Assembly (NCBI GenBank): GCA_902801165.1
Contig: CADCHI010000018.1
Coordinates: forward strand, 1 to 63,767
From: an uncultured Eubacteriales bacterium
GTDB lineage: Bacteria > Bacillota > Clostridia > Christensenellales > Aristaeellaceae
Reading direction: 5' to 3'
DNA: 63,767 bases
Both the position numbers and the translations under genes were made by a program. The notes under the pieces were generated by a model. It had not been told where the DNA came from, searched no databases, and saw nothing but the letters and a program-made list of their open reading frames with translations. Positions 16,161 through 24,244 of this stretch are shown piece after piece (positions within the stretch are counted from its first letter, which is position 1; every line of letters starts with the position of its first letter).

Positions 16161-16189
16161 TTGACAACAAAATGCTCTACTTGTATAGT
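16161..16189 (+). promoter_or_regulatory. promoter of the liv operon
   Basis: The -35 is a perfect TTGACA (16161-16166), the spacer is 17 bp, and the -10 is TATAGT (16184-16189). Confidence 0.85.
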
Positions 16190-16256
16190 ATGCATTAACG
16201 ATATGTGAACACCAGTCAGTTCGCGTAGCGCAATTTCATCAGGGAGGAATCCGATT

Positions 16257-17399
16257 ATGAAGTTCAACAAGGCTATCGTCGCTATGATCCTCGCGATCGT
16301 AATGATTATGGGTCTGGCTTCCGCCGCCATGGCCGAGGACGCCCTCAAGATCGGCGTCATCGGTCCGTTCACCGGCGCAGCCGCCATCTACGGCAGCGCT
16401 TGCAAGTTTGGCGCTCAGGTTGCCGCGGAGCAGATCAACGCCCAGGGCGGCCTGCAGATCGAACTGCTGAACGAGGACGACGAGCACGACCCCGAGAAGT
16501 CCATCAATGCCTTCAACAACGTGCTGGACAACGGCGCTCAGATGATCGCCGGCACCACCACCACCAGCCCCTGCATCGCCGTGGGCGCCGAGGCCTATGA
16601 GGAGCGCGTGTTCATGCTGACTCCCTCCGCTTCCTCCCCGGACGTCACCGCGAACAAGGACAACGTGTATCAGGTGTGCTTCACCGATCCCGCCCAGGGC
16701 ACTGCCTCCGCTCAGTACATCAAGGAGCACAACCTGGCCACCAAGATCGCCATCATCTACAACAACGCTGACGCCTACTCCACCGGCATCTACCAGACCT
16801 TCATCGAGGAGGCCGCCGCGATCGGCCTGGAGGTCGTGCCCGAGGCCGTGACCACCTTCACCGACGAGACCACCGACTTCTCCGTGCAGGTTTCCGCGGC
16901 GAAGGACGCCGGCGCCGACCTGGTGTTCCTGCCCATCTACTACACCCCCGCTTCCATGATCCTGCAGACCGCCAAGACCATGGACTACGCGCCCGTGTTC
17001 TTCGGCGTGGACGGCATGGACGGCATCCTGACCATGGAAGGCTTCGACGCCAGCCTGGCTGAGGGCGTGTTCATGCTGACCCCCTTCTCCGCTGATGCCG
17101 AGGACGAGGCCACCAAGGCCTTCGTCGCCCGCTATCAGGAGATCACCGGCGAGATCCCGAACCAGTTCGCCGCGGATGCCTATGACGCCGTGTACGCCCT
17201 GTACACCGCCTCCGTCAACGCCGGCATCGACGGCAGCACCTCCTATCAGGATGCCTGCGAGAAGCTGATCGAGCAGTTCCAGACCCTGGAGATCACCGGC
17301 CTGACCGGCACCATGACCTGGGATTCCACTGGCGCCGTGTCCAAGACCCCGACCGCCGTCGTCATCGAGAACGGCCAGTACGTGGGCTTCAACGACTGA
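16257..17399 (+). CDS. livJ: branched-chain amino acid ABC transporter, substrate-binding protein
   Basis: A 380-aa type-I periplasmic-binding-fold protein (Leu/Ile/Val-binding class). Residues 1-26 are a signal peptide ending ASAAMA before ED; there is no lipobox, which is unusual for a Gram-positive binding protein, so membrane anchoring is unclear. The mature part starts with the classical IGVIGPFTGAAAIYG block and has the GTTTTSPC and MLTPSASSPDVT ligand-pocket segments. The ATG at 16257 follows CAGGGAGGAAT. It is first in a liv operon with its own promoter. A terminator-like hairpin and a long inverted repeat after it probably set its level above that of the permease genes. Confidence 0.93.
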   Translation: MKFNKAIVAMILAIVMIMGLASAAMAEDALKIGVIGPFTGAAAIYGSACKFGAQVAAEQINAQGGLQIELLNEDDEHDPEKSINAFNNVLDNGAQMIAGTTTTSPCIAVGAEAYEERVFMLTPSASSPDVTANKDNVYQVCFTDPAQGTASAQYIKEHNLATKIAIIYNNADAYSTGIYQTFIEEAAAIGLEVVPEAVTTFTDETTDFSVQVSAAKDAGADLVFLPIYYTPASMILQTAKTMDYAPVFFGVDGMDGILTMEGFDASLAEGVFMLTPFSADAEDEATKAFVARYQEITGEIPNQFAADAYDAVYALYTASVNAGIDGSTSYQDACEKLIEQFQTLEITGLTGTMTWDSTGAVSKTPTAVVIENGQYVGFND

Positions 17400-17422
17400 G
17401 CCTGAGGACCCCGTGTGTTTTA

Positions 17423-17449
17423 CCCGCCTCCGCCCTGTGCGGAGGCGGG
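17423..17449 (+). terminator. hairpin after livJ, partial terminator
   Basis: An 11-bp perfect GC stem (17423-17433 with 17439-17449), loop CCTGT, followed by GATATTCGGTTTTAT. It probably lets only part of the transcription continue into livHMGF. Confidence 0.65.
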
Positions 17450-17469
17450 GATATTCGGTTTTATATGGA

Positions 17470-17519
17470 GGTAACCAACGCTTGCCAGCACAAGGGCGTG
17501 CTGGTAAGCGTTGGTTACC
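17470..17519 (+). repeat. 22-bp near-perfect inverted repeat between livJ and livH
   Basis: Arms 17470-17491 and 17498-17519 pair along all 22 positions with a single G-T wobble (17484/17505), around loop AAGGGC. No T-run follows. It lies 31 bp before the livH start. Confidence 0.85.
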
Positions 17520-17549
17520 TTGAATCCGTTAAGTGAGGAGTTGGAATTC

Positions 17550-18434
17550 ATGGTATCGTTCCTGCGATTTCTGATCAATGGAATCAGCCTGGGCAGCGTC
17601 TATGCCATCATCGCGCTGGGCTACACCATGGTCTATGGCATCGCCAAGATGCTGAACTTCGCCCATGGCGATGTGATCATGGTCGGCGCGTATATCGCGT
17701 TCTGCGCCATTTCGTACCTTTCGCTGCCGCCGGTGCTGGCGGTGCTGTGCGCCATGGCGGTCTGCACGGCGCTGGGCGTCATCATCGAGGGCCTGGCCTA
17801 TCGGCCGCTGAGGCAGTCCGCTTCCCTGGCGGTGCTGATCACGGCCATCGGCGTGAGCTACTTCCTGCAGAACACGGCGCTGCTGATCTGGAGCTCCAAC
17901 CCCAAGATCTTCCCCTCGGCGTTCAGCTTCGGCACCATCAAGCTGTTTGACGGCAACCTCGTCATCAGCAGCGAGACGATCCTGACCATCATCGCCAATA
18001 TCGTGATCATGATCGCGCTGACGCTGTTCACCGGCCGGACGAAGATGGGCAAGGCCATGCGCGCCGTGTCGGAGGACAAGGGCGCCGCGGAGCTGATGGG
18101 CATCAACGTGAACCGCACCATCTCCCTGACCTTCGCCATCGGCTCCGCGCTGGCGGCCATCGCGGGCGTGCTGCTGTGCTCCGCCTATCCCACGCTGCAG
18201 CCCACCACCGGCTCCATGCCCGGCATCAAGGCCTTCACGGCGGCGGTGTTCGGCGGCATCGGTTCCATCCCCGGCGCCATGATCGGCGGCCTGCTGCTGG
18301 GCGTGATCGAGATCCTCGGCAAGGCCTACATTTCCACGGAGCTCGGCGATGCGCTGGTGTTCGCCGTGCTGATCGTCGTGCTGCTGTTCAAGCCCGCGGG
18401 CCTGCTGGGCAAGCCCGTGCGCGAGAAAGTGTGA
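17550..18434 (+). CDS. livH: branched-chain amino acid ABC transporter permease
   Basis: A 294-aa integral membrane protein of the LivH type. It begins FLRFLINGISLGSVYAIIAL and has about eight hydrophobic segments, the conserved MGINVNRTISLTFAIGSALA block that contacts the ATPase, and a second GIGSIPGAMIGGLLLG glycine-rich segment. It pairs with LivM to form the membrane channel for Leu/Ile/Val or related substrates. The ATG at 17550 follows GTGAGGAGTTGG; a longer in-frame extension would run through the upstream hairpin and is rejected. It lies 10 bp before livM in a tightly packed operon. Confidence 0.93.
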   Translation: MVSFLRFLINGISLGSVYAIIALGYTMVYGIAKMLNFAHGDVIMVGAYIAFCAISYLSLPPVLAVLCAMAVCTALGVIIEGLAYRPLRQSASLAVLITAIGVSYFLQNTALLIWSSNPKIFPSAFSFGTIKLFDGNLVISSETILTIIANIVIMIALTLFTGRTKMGKAMRAVSEDKGAAELMGINVNRTISLTFAIGSALAAIAGVLLCSAYPTLQPTTGSMPGIKAFTAAVFGGIGSIPGAMIGGLLLGVIEILGKAYISTELGDALVFAVLIVVLLFKPAGLLGKPVREKV

Positions 18435-18444
18435 GGTGATTGCC

Positions 18445-19500
18445 ATGAAGCTGAAGAAGAGTACGATCAACAACATCATCTCCTACGGCATCGTCATCAT
18501 CGCCTTCATCATCTGCCAGTCGATGATCTCGAGCGGCTCCATGTCCCGCTCGCTGCGGGGCCAGATGATCCCCATCTGCGTCTACATCGTGATGGCTGTT
18601 TCGCTGAACCTGGTCGTCGGCATCTCCGGCGAGCTGAGCCTCGGCCACGCGGGCTTCATGTGCGTCGGCGCGTTCTCAGGCATCATCGCCTCCGCCTGGC
18701 TGACGGCGGCTTTCGGCCTTGAGAACGAGATCGTCCGGCTGATCCTCGCCATGATCGCGGGCGGCATCGTTGCCGGCGTTTTCGGCGTGCTGATCGGCAT
18801 TCCGGTGCTCAGGCTCCGTGGCGACTACCTGGCCATCGTCACGCTGGCCTTCGGTGAGATCATCCGCAACGTGCTGAACTGCCTGTACTTCTCGCTGGAC
18901 GGCCGCAAGCTGTACGTCGCATTCAACAACCCCGCCATCCCCGGCACGATCCTGGTCAACGGCCCCAACGGCGCCAAGGACGTGGCGAAGATCTCCACCT
19001 TCCCGGTGGGCTTCGTGCTGATCCTGTTTGCGCTGTTCGTGGTGCTGAACCTGGTGAACAGCCGCTCGGGCCGCGCCATCATGGCCACCCGGGACAACCG
19101 GATCGCCGCGGAGGCCATGGGCATCAACGTCACCAAGTACAAGATGATGGCCTTCGTCACCGCCGCCGTGCTCGCGGGCATGGCTGGCGCGCTGTACGGC
19201 CTGAACTTCTCCACCATCACGGCGGCCAAGTTCAAGTTCGACACCTCGATACTGGTGCTGGTGTTCGTCGTGCTGGGCGGCATCGGCAACATCTGGGGCT
19301 CCATCATCGCCGCGGCGCTGCTGACCGTGCTGCCCGAGCTGCTGCGCGCGTTCGCGGATTACCGCATGCTGATCTACGCCATCGTGCTGATACTGGTCAT
19401 GCTGGCGACCAACAACCCGATGATCCGCTCGCTGTTCGGCAGGCTGATCCATCGCGGCGGGCCTGCGGCGCAGGCGCAGAAGGGAGGCGCGGCAGAATGA
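18445..19500 (+). CDS. livM: branched-chain amino acid ABC transporter permease
   Basis: A 351-aa integral membrane protein of the LivM type, the partner of LivH. It shows about nine hydrophobic segments, the SLNLVVGISGELSLGHAGFM motif near residue 50-70, the IPVLRLRGDYLAIVTLAFGE block, and the MGINVTKYKMMAFVTAA ATPase-contact loop. The C-terminal tail is Ala/Gly/Gln-rich. The ATG at 18445 follows GAGGTGATTGCC. Its last codons overlap the livG start by four bases, so translation is probably coupled. Confidence 0.93.
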   Translation: MKLKKSTINNIISYGIVIIAFIICQSMISSGSMSRSLRGQMIPICVYIVMAVSLNLVVGISGELSLGHAGFMCVGAFSGIIASAWLTAAFGLENEIVRLILAMIAGGIVAGVFGVLIGIPVLRLRGDYLAIVTLAFGEIIRNVLNCLYFSLDGRKLYVAFNNPAIPGTILVNGPNGAKDVAKISTFPVGFVLILFALFVVLNLVNSRSGRAIMATRDNRIAAEAMGINVTKYKMMAFVTAAVLAGMAGALYGLNFSTITAAKFKFDTSILVLVFVVLGGIGNIWGSIIAAALLTVLPELLRAFADYRMLIYAIVLILVMLATNNPMIRSLFGRLIHRGGPAAQAQKGGAAE

Positions 19501-20360
19501 CGCAGACCGAGAACAAGAAGCGGCTTTTGGACACCAAGATGGTGCCCGCGCCCAGCCAGGGCATCATTCCCGAGCGCGACTACTACAGCACCCCCGTGCT
19601 GGAGGCGCGCCACCTGGGCATCGAATTCGGCGGCCTGAAGGCCGTTGAGGATTTCAACCTGATCATCGGCAAGACGGAGATCGCCGGCCTGATCGGCCCC
19701 AACGGCGCGGGCAAGACCACCGTGTTCAACCTGCTGACCAAGGTCTACCAGCCCACGATGGGCACGGTGCTGGTCAACGGCAAGGACACCGCGGGCATGA
19801 ACACCGTCCAGGCCAACAAGCTGGGCATTGCCCGCACGTTCCAGAACATCCGCCTGTTCGACAACATGACGGTGGAGGACAACGTGCGCATCGGCCTGCA
19901 CAACCAGGTCAAGTACGGCATGTTCACCGGCATCTTCCGGCTGCCCGGCTACTGGAAGCAGGAGAAGCGTCAGCACGAGCAGGCGTTGGAGCTGCTGAGC
20001 CTCTTCGACATGCAGGACCTCGCCGGGGTCCGGGCGGGCTCGCTGCCCTACGGCGCCCAGCGCAGGCTGGAGATCGTCCGCGCGCTGGCGACCCATCCGT
20101 CGCTGCTGCTGCTGGACGAGCCCGCGGCGGGCATGAACCCCCACGAGACCGAGGAATTGATGCACAACATTATCAAGATCCGCGACCAGTTCCAGATCGC
20201 CATCATGCTGATCGAGCACGACATGAACCTGGTCATGGGCATCTGCGAGGGCATCTGCGTGCTGAACTACGGCAGGATCATCGCCAAGGGCACCGCCGAC
20301 GAGATCCAGGCCAATCCCACCGTGATCGAGGCCTATCTGGGCAAGAAGAAGGAGGGCTGA
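19497..20360 (+). CDS. livG: branched-chain amino acid ABC transporter ATPase
   Basis: A 287-aa ABC ATPase. Walker A is at residues 67-75 (GPNGAGKTT), Walker B is LLLLDEPAAGMN, and the H-loop lies in IMLIEHDMNLVMGI. The signature is the LivG-type variant LPYGAQRRLEIVRAL rather than LSGGQ. An N-terminal extension of about 30 residues before the ABC core is slightly longer than usual. It powers transport through LivHM in tandem with LivF. The ATG at 19497 overlaps livM's stop (ATGA), and livF starts two bases after its stop. Confidence 0.95.
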   Translation: MTQTENKKRLLDTKMVPAPSQGIIPERDYYSTPVLEARHLGIEFGGLKAVEDFNLIIGKTEIAGLIGPNGAGKTTVFNLLTKVYQPTMGTVLVNGKDTAGMNTVQANKLGIARTFQNIRLFDNMTVEDNVRIGLHNQVKYGMFTGIFRLPGYWKQEKRQHEQALELLSLFDMQDLAGVRAGSLPYGAQRRLEIVRALATHPSLLLLDEPAAGMNPHETEELMHNIIKIRDQFQIAIMLIEHDMNLVMGICEGICVLNYGRIIAKGTADEIQANPTVIEAYLGKKKEG

Positions 20361-20362
20361 GC

Positions 20363-21091
20363 ATGAGCGAAGCGAACGTGAGCAAGACCCTTCTGAAGGT
20401 GGACGACATCCACGTCTACTACGGCAGCATCCACGCCATCAAGGGCATCTCCTTCGAGGTGAACGAGGGCGAGATCGTGACGCTGATCGGCGCGAACGGC
20501 GCCGGCAAGTCCACCACGCTGAACACCGTCTCCGGCCTCCTGAAGCCCCGCAGCGGCGTCATCACCTTCGAGGGCAGGAGCATCGTGGGCATCGGCGCCA
20601 GCAAGGTGGTCGGCCTGGGCATGGCCCTGTGCCCCGAGGGACGCCGCGTGTTCCAGCAGATGACCGTGCGGGAAAACCTGGAGATGGGCGGCTTCTCTCG
20701 CCCGAAGGAGGAGATCCCTGCCTCGCTGGAGGACGTGTTCCAGCGCTTCCCCCGGCTGAAAGAGCGCGAAAAGCAGGTAGCGGGCACGCTGTCCGGCGGC
20801 GAGCAGCAGATGCTGGCCATGGGCCGCGCCCTGATGAGCAAGCCCAAGCTGCTGATGCTGGACGAGCCCTCCATGGGCCTCGCGCCGATCCTGGTGGAGC
20901 AGATCTTCGACATCATCAAGGAGCTGCACCGGGCGGGCACGACGATCCTGCTGGTGGAGCAGAACGCGCAGATGGCCCTGTCCGTGGCTGACCGCGCCTA
21001 TGTGCTGGGCACCGGCAAGATCACCATCTCCGGCAACGCCGCGGAGGTGCTGGCGGACGACCGCGTCCGCGCGGCCTACCTGGGCGGCTGA
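20363..21091 (+). CDS. livF: branched-chain amino acid ABC transporter ATPase
   Basis: A 242-aa ABC ATPase, the second nucleotide-binding subunit of the Liv importer. Walker A is GANGAGKST at residues 43-51, the signature is LSGGEQQMLAMGRAL, Walker B is LLMLDEPSMGLAP, and the H-loop is ILLVEQNAQMAL. The ATG at 20363 follows AAGGAGGGCTGAGC, which lies inside the end of livG. It is the last gene of the operon and is followed by an 18-bp terminator hairpin. Confidence 0.95.
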   Translation: MSEANVSKTLLKVDDIHVYYGSIHAIKGISFEVNEGEIVTLIGANGAGKSTTLNTVSGLLKPRSGVITFEGRSIVGIGASKVVGLGMALCPEGRRVFQQMTVRENLEMGGFSRPKEEIPASLEDVFQRFPRLKEREKQVAGTLSGGEQQMLAMGRALMSKPKLLMLDEPSMGLAPILVEQIFDIIKELHRAGTTILLVEQNAQMALSVADRAYVLGTGKITISGNAAEVLADDRVRAAYLGG

Positions 21092-21147
21092 CGCGGAGGC
21101 GGGGGAGCGTCGAACAGGCTTCCAATAGAATTTAAATAGAAAAAGGC

Positions 21148-21202
21148 CCTTCACCCCGTTCGGGATGGCAACCAATGAATGCCGTCCCGAACGGGGTGAA
21201 GG
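21148..21202. terminator. bidirectional terminator after livF
   Basis: An 18-bp perfect stem (21148-21165 with 21185-21202) and 19-nt loop, with A-rich sequence upstream and TCTTTTC downstream. It separates convergent genes livF (+) and the Tudor-like gene (-). Confidence 0.8.
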
Positions 21203-21241
21203 ATCTTTTCAATAGGCTTTGTTTTCACGCGCCTGCCGGCG

Positions 21242-21610
21242 TCAGCCCTCCGCCTTGGCCTTGTTCCGGGCGACGGCCGCCGCGCGGTTGGCCGCGGCCT
21301 TCTTCGCGGTGGAGACGCGCTTCTCCCGCATGGCCTCGAGGCGCATCTGGGTCAGCGCTTCCTCCCGCCGGCGCCGCGCTTCGATCTCCGCGCGGGCGAT
21401 TTCGGCGGCAGTCCGCTGGCTCTGGGCGAGGTCTTCCGCGGCCTGTGCCGCCGCAGAGGGGGTCTCAAAGGTCAAAAAGCGCTCGACGGCGGCGGGATAG
21501 GCAAAGACGCGGACCGCCCCATCGTCGAAGCGCACGGTGATGCGGGAATCCTCCAATCCCTCGACGGTGCCCCGGCCAAACCTGCTGTGTGTAACGATCT
21601 CTCCAATCAT
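21242..21610 (-). CDS. small Tudor-like domain protein with Ala/Arg-rich helix
   Basis: A 122-aa protein. Residues 1-45 (IVTHSRFGRGTVEGL, then DSRITVRFDDGAVRVF) match the beta-barrel Tudor-like fold found at the C terminus of PcrA/UvrD and in RapA/CarD proteins, which contacts RNA polymerase. Residues ~55-122 are a charged, alanine-rich helix or coiled coil ending in Lys/Ala. Such proteins may bind RNA polymerase or nucleic acid; no catalytic motif is present. The ATG at 21610 follows CAGGAGGATGG. It is monocistronic and convergent with livF. Confidence 0.75.
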   Translation of the reverse strand: MIGEIVTHSRFGRGTVEGLEDSRITVRFDDGAVRVFAYPAAVERFLTFETPSAAAQAAEDLAQSQRTAAEIARAEIEARRRREEALTQMRLEAMREKRVSTAKKAAANRAAAVARNKAKAEG

Positions 21611-21850
21611 AATCCATCCTCCTGAACTCCCGGCGAAGCCTTCGCCGGAAATATCCCTCCGACTATCATTATAACAAATCGCGGTGGTCGATTTCCAATG
21701 GGCAAATTCTGAAAAAATTGAAGGCGATTTCTGCGCGGGCAGGCGCGAAAACAGTCAAGGAGCGGCAGTTTTGCCGCGAAACGCGTTGAAAAGAGAAGAT
21801 GAATGGAGTAAAATGGTTAATCAGAACGAACCCATAAGGAGGAAACAACC

Positions 21851-23314
21851 ATGTCCTGTACAATCGTGCTGGTGGGCAAGCACGCCAGCAACGACCGTTC
21901 CACCATGATCGCCCGCACCGACGATGGCTCCTTTGACGTCAAGAAGCTGGTGGTCGTGGACCCGAAGAAGCAGCCCAGGAAATACAAGAGCGTCATCTCC
22001 CACGTGGAGATCGAGCTTCCGGACAACCCCATGCGCTACACCGCGTGCCCCAGCGTCGACAAGGCCCACGGCATTTGGGCTGCCACCGGCATCAACGCCG
22101 CCAACGTGGGCATGACCGCCACGGAGACCATCACCTCCAATCCCCGGGTGCTGGCCGCCGATCCGCTGGTGGAGTACAAGGCGGCGAAGTCCCGCCGGGA
22201 GAAGGACGTGCCCGGCGGCATCGGCGAGGAGGACATCGTGGTGCTGGTGCTGCCCTACATCCACTCCGCCCGGGAGGGCGTGGAGCGCCTCGGCGCGCTG
22301 CTGGAGCAGTACGGCACCTATGAGTCCAACGGCATTGCCTTCAACGACGCCGACGAGGTGTGGTGGCTGGAGACCATCGGCGGCCATCACTGGATGGCGC
22401 GGCGCATTCCCGAGGACCGCGTGGTGATCAACCCCAACCAGTTCGGCATGGACGCCTTCGACCTGGAGGACGCCTTCGGTGCCAGGGAGGCCCACCTGTG
22501 TTCCGCGGACCTCAAAGAGTTCATCCGGGACAACCATCTGGACCTGAACGCCGACGGCGTCTTCAATCCCCGGAACGTGTTCGGCTCCCGCACGGACATG
22601 GACCACATCTACAACACCCCCAGGGCCTGGTTCATGGGCCGCTACCTGACGCCCAAGTCCCACCGCTGGGATGGCCCCGACGCGGAGTTCACCCCGGAGA
22701 GCGACGACATCCCGTGGTCCATGAAGCCCGACCGGCTCGTGGCGGTGGAGGATGTGAAGTACCTGCTGTCCTCCCACTACCAGGGCACGCCCTTCAACCC
22801 CTATTCCAACCAGGACACCGGCAAGCGGGGCATGTACCGCTCCATCGGCATCAACCGCACCGGCGTGACCAGCGTGTGCCAGATCCGCGGCGACGCCCCG
22901 GAGGCCATCCGCGGCCTGGAATGGGTGTGCTTCGGGCCCACGACCTTTAACGCCCTGCTGCCGGTCTACACCAACGTGGCGGACGTGCCGGGCTACCTGA
23001 AGAACGTGACCCTGGACACCTCCACGGAGAACTTCTACTGGGGCAGCCGGCTGATCGCGGCGCTGGCGGACCACAACTACGCCACCAGCATCCAGCATGT
23101 CGAGCGCTACCAGAACGCCATGGCCTCCAAGGGACGCAGGCTGGTTTGGGAGTACGACAAGCGCATGGCCGAGACCGGCGACTTCGCGCTGGCGAAGGAG
23201 GCCAACGAGGCCATCTGCGCCATGGCGAAGGAGCAGACCATCTCCACGTTGAACAAGGTGCTGCTGGACGCGAGCCAGCACATGAAGAACGGCTACAACC
23301 GGGCGGATAATTAA
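21851..23314 (+). CDS. dipeptidase, peptidase family C69 (PepD-like)
   Basis: A 487-aa protein of the C69 dipeptidase family (Ntn-hydrolase fold). It starts MSCTIVLVGKHAS, placing Cys3 as the likely nucleophile exposed after loss of the first residues. Further family features are STMIARTDDGS, the ATGINAANVGMTATET block, the DADEVWWLETIGGHHW segment and a Trp/Tyr-rich C-terminal half. It should hydrolyse a broad range of dipeptides. No export signal is present, so it probably acts in the cytoplasm on peptides taken up by the cell. The ATG at 21851 follows AAGGAGGAAACAACC. Confidence 0.9.
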   Translation: MSCTIVLVGKHASNDRSTMIARTDDGSFDVKKLVVVDPKKQPRKYKSVISHVEIELPDNPMRYTACPSVDKAHGIWAATGINAANVGMTATETITSNPRVLAADPLVEYKAAKSRREKDVPGGIGEEDIVVLVLPYIHSAREGVERLGALLEQYGTYESNGIAFNDADEVWWLETIGGHHWMARRIPEDRVVINPNQFGMDAFDLEDAFGAREAHLCSADLKEFIRDNHLDLNADGVFNPRNVFGSRTDMDHIYNTPRAWFMGRYLTPKSHRWDGPDAEFTPESDDIPWSMKPDRLVAVEDVKYLLSSHYQGTPFNPYSNQDTGKRGMYRSIGINRTGVTSVCQIRGDAPEAIRGLEWVCFGPTTFNALLPVYTNVADVPGYLKNVTLDTSTENFYWGSRLIAALADHNYATSIQHVERYQNAMASKGRRLVWEYDKRMAETGDFALAKEANEAICAMAKEQTISTLNKVLLDASQHMKNGYNRADN

Positions 23315-23340
23315 TTCGAGCAAACTTTATGCGGGGAGGG

Positions 23341-23520
23341 CGATGGCGGCACTTTGCCCGAGCGCCATCGTGCTCTCCCGCGCCAAAAGAGAGCGCAGGC
23401 ATTTGGCTGTGAAACCGTCAGAAAGGCATGCCGGGTGGCCGAATCGACGCGCTCTCTTTGCGCCTCCGGCATGCCGTGCAGCCGATCTGGTATGCGGGGC
23501 TTTTGCCGGCATAAAAAACC
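23341..23520 (+). other. structured intergenic region after the dipeptidase gene
   Basis: Contains an 8-bp perfect hairpin (23341-23348 with 23363-23370) and an 11-bp perfect long-range stem (23386-23396 with 23449-23459) ending in TTT. It may be a terminator array or a small RNA. No frame here has a ribosome site; from 23521 to the promoter at 23609 I see nothing. Confidence 0.45.
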
Positions 23521-23608
23521 GACAAAAGTCCCGTATTTGCTCGGCGGAACGGCGCCGCCAAGTGTTAAATTTTTTTCGAATTTGTGGCGGAAAATGCCTC
23601 GAAAGGGC

Positions 23609-23637
23609 TGTACAAAATTGCTCCACTGTGTTATAAT
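23609..23637 (+). promoter_or_regulatory. promoter of the zinc-ribbon gene
   Basis: The -35 is TGTACA (23609-23614), the spacer is 17 bp, and the -10 is TATAAT (23632-23637). A ~115-nt untranslated leader precedes the gene. Confidence 0.7.
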
Positions 23638-23759
23638 ATTTCCAGCCCCGATTAGAGCGCTTCGAAACCGTATCCCTCCGGTGGAACCCTACCGATGACA
23701 GGAATCGGCAACAGAGACTATACATCGCATGGGCACACACAATTAGGAGGGTTTTTTCC

Positions 23760-24062
23760 ATGTTCGAAGACAAGACTTTGGTATGCCGTGACTGTGGCAA
23801 TGAGTTCATCTTCACCGCGTCTGAGCAGCAGTTCTACGCCGATAAGGGCTTCCAGAATGAGCCCGGCCGCTGCAAGGCATGCCGCGACAAGCGCAAGGCC
23901 GCTAACGGTGGTTTCAACCGCAGCGATCGCCCGATGTATGATGTGATCTGCGCCGAGTGCGGCCAGCCCACTCAGGTTCCCTTCCAGCCCCGCGGAGATC
24001 GCCCGGTGTATTGCCGCGCTTGCTTCGACAAGATGCGCATGGAGAACAACGATCGCTGGTAA
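23760..24062 (+). CDS. small zinc-ribbon protein
   Basis: A 100-aa protein with two treble-clef or zinc-ribbon units: CRDCGNEF with CKACRDKRKA, and CAECGQPTQV with CRACFDKM, each giving a C-x2-C...C-x2-C set. The linker is basic and Asn/Arg-rich. It matches the widespread Clostridia family of probable zinc-binding proteins of unknown role, perhaps nucleic-acid or ribosome associated. The ATG at 23760 follows TTAGGAGGG with a T-rich spacer, suggesting strong translation. It has its own promoter and terminator, so it is monocistronic. The four CxxC pairs are intact. Confidence 0.85.
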   Translation: MFEDKTLVCRDCGNEFIFTASEQQFYADKGFQNEPGRCKACRDKRKAANGGFNRSDRPMYDVICAECGQPTQVPFQPRGDRPVYCRACFDKMRMENNDRW

Positions 24063-24076
24063 TCCGGTGAGAATTG

Positions 24077-24102
24077 AGCCGTCCCGAAAGGGGCGGCTTT
24101 TT
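24077..24102 (+). terminator. intrinsic terminator after the zinc-ribbon gene
   Basis: A 9-bp stem (24077-24085 with 24090-24098), GAAA tetraloop and TTTTT tail: a textbook terminator. Confidence 0.9.
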
Positions 24103-24182
24103 CGTGCGCTGGACGCGACAGGGCGCAGGGGCTGGACCGCGCTGTCCGGGCCCGGGGCATGGCTTGGGAGGCGCTGCGGGTG

Positions 24183-24211
24183 TGGACAGCGCGGCGGAAG
24201 GCTGGTATAAT
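24183..24211 (+). promoter_or_regulatory. promoter of the umuC-like/yolD-like operon
   Basis: The -35 is TGGACA (24183-24188), the spacer is 17 bp, and the -10 is TATAAT (24206-24211). No clear LexA box (CGAAC-N4-GTTCG) was found between it and the gene. Confidence 0.65.
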
Positions 24212-24244
24212 GAAGGCAGGAACGCGCGAAAGGAGGCGGAAGGA

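Noticed and set aside
24189-24244. LexA/SOS box before the UmuC-like gene
   Set aside because: GAACGCGCGAAAG only partly resembles CGAAC-N4-GTTCG and lacks the second half-site.
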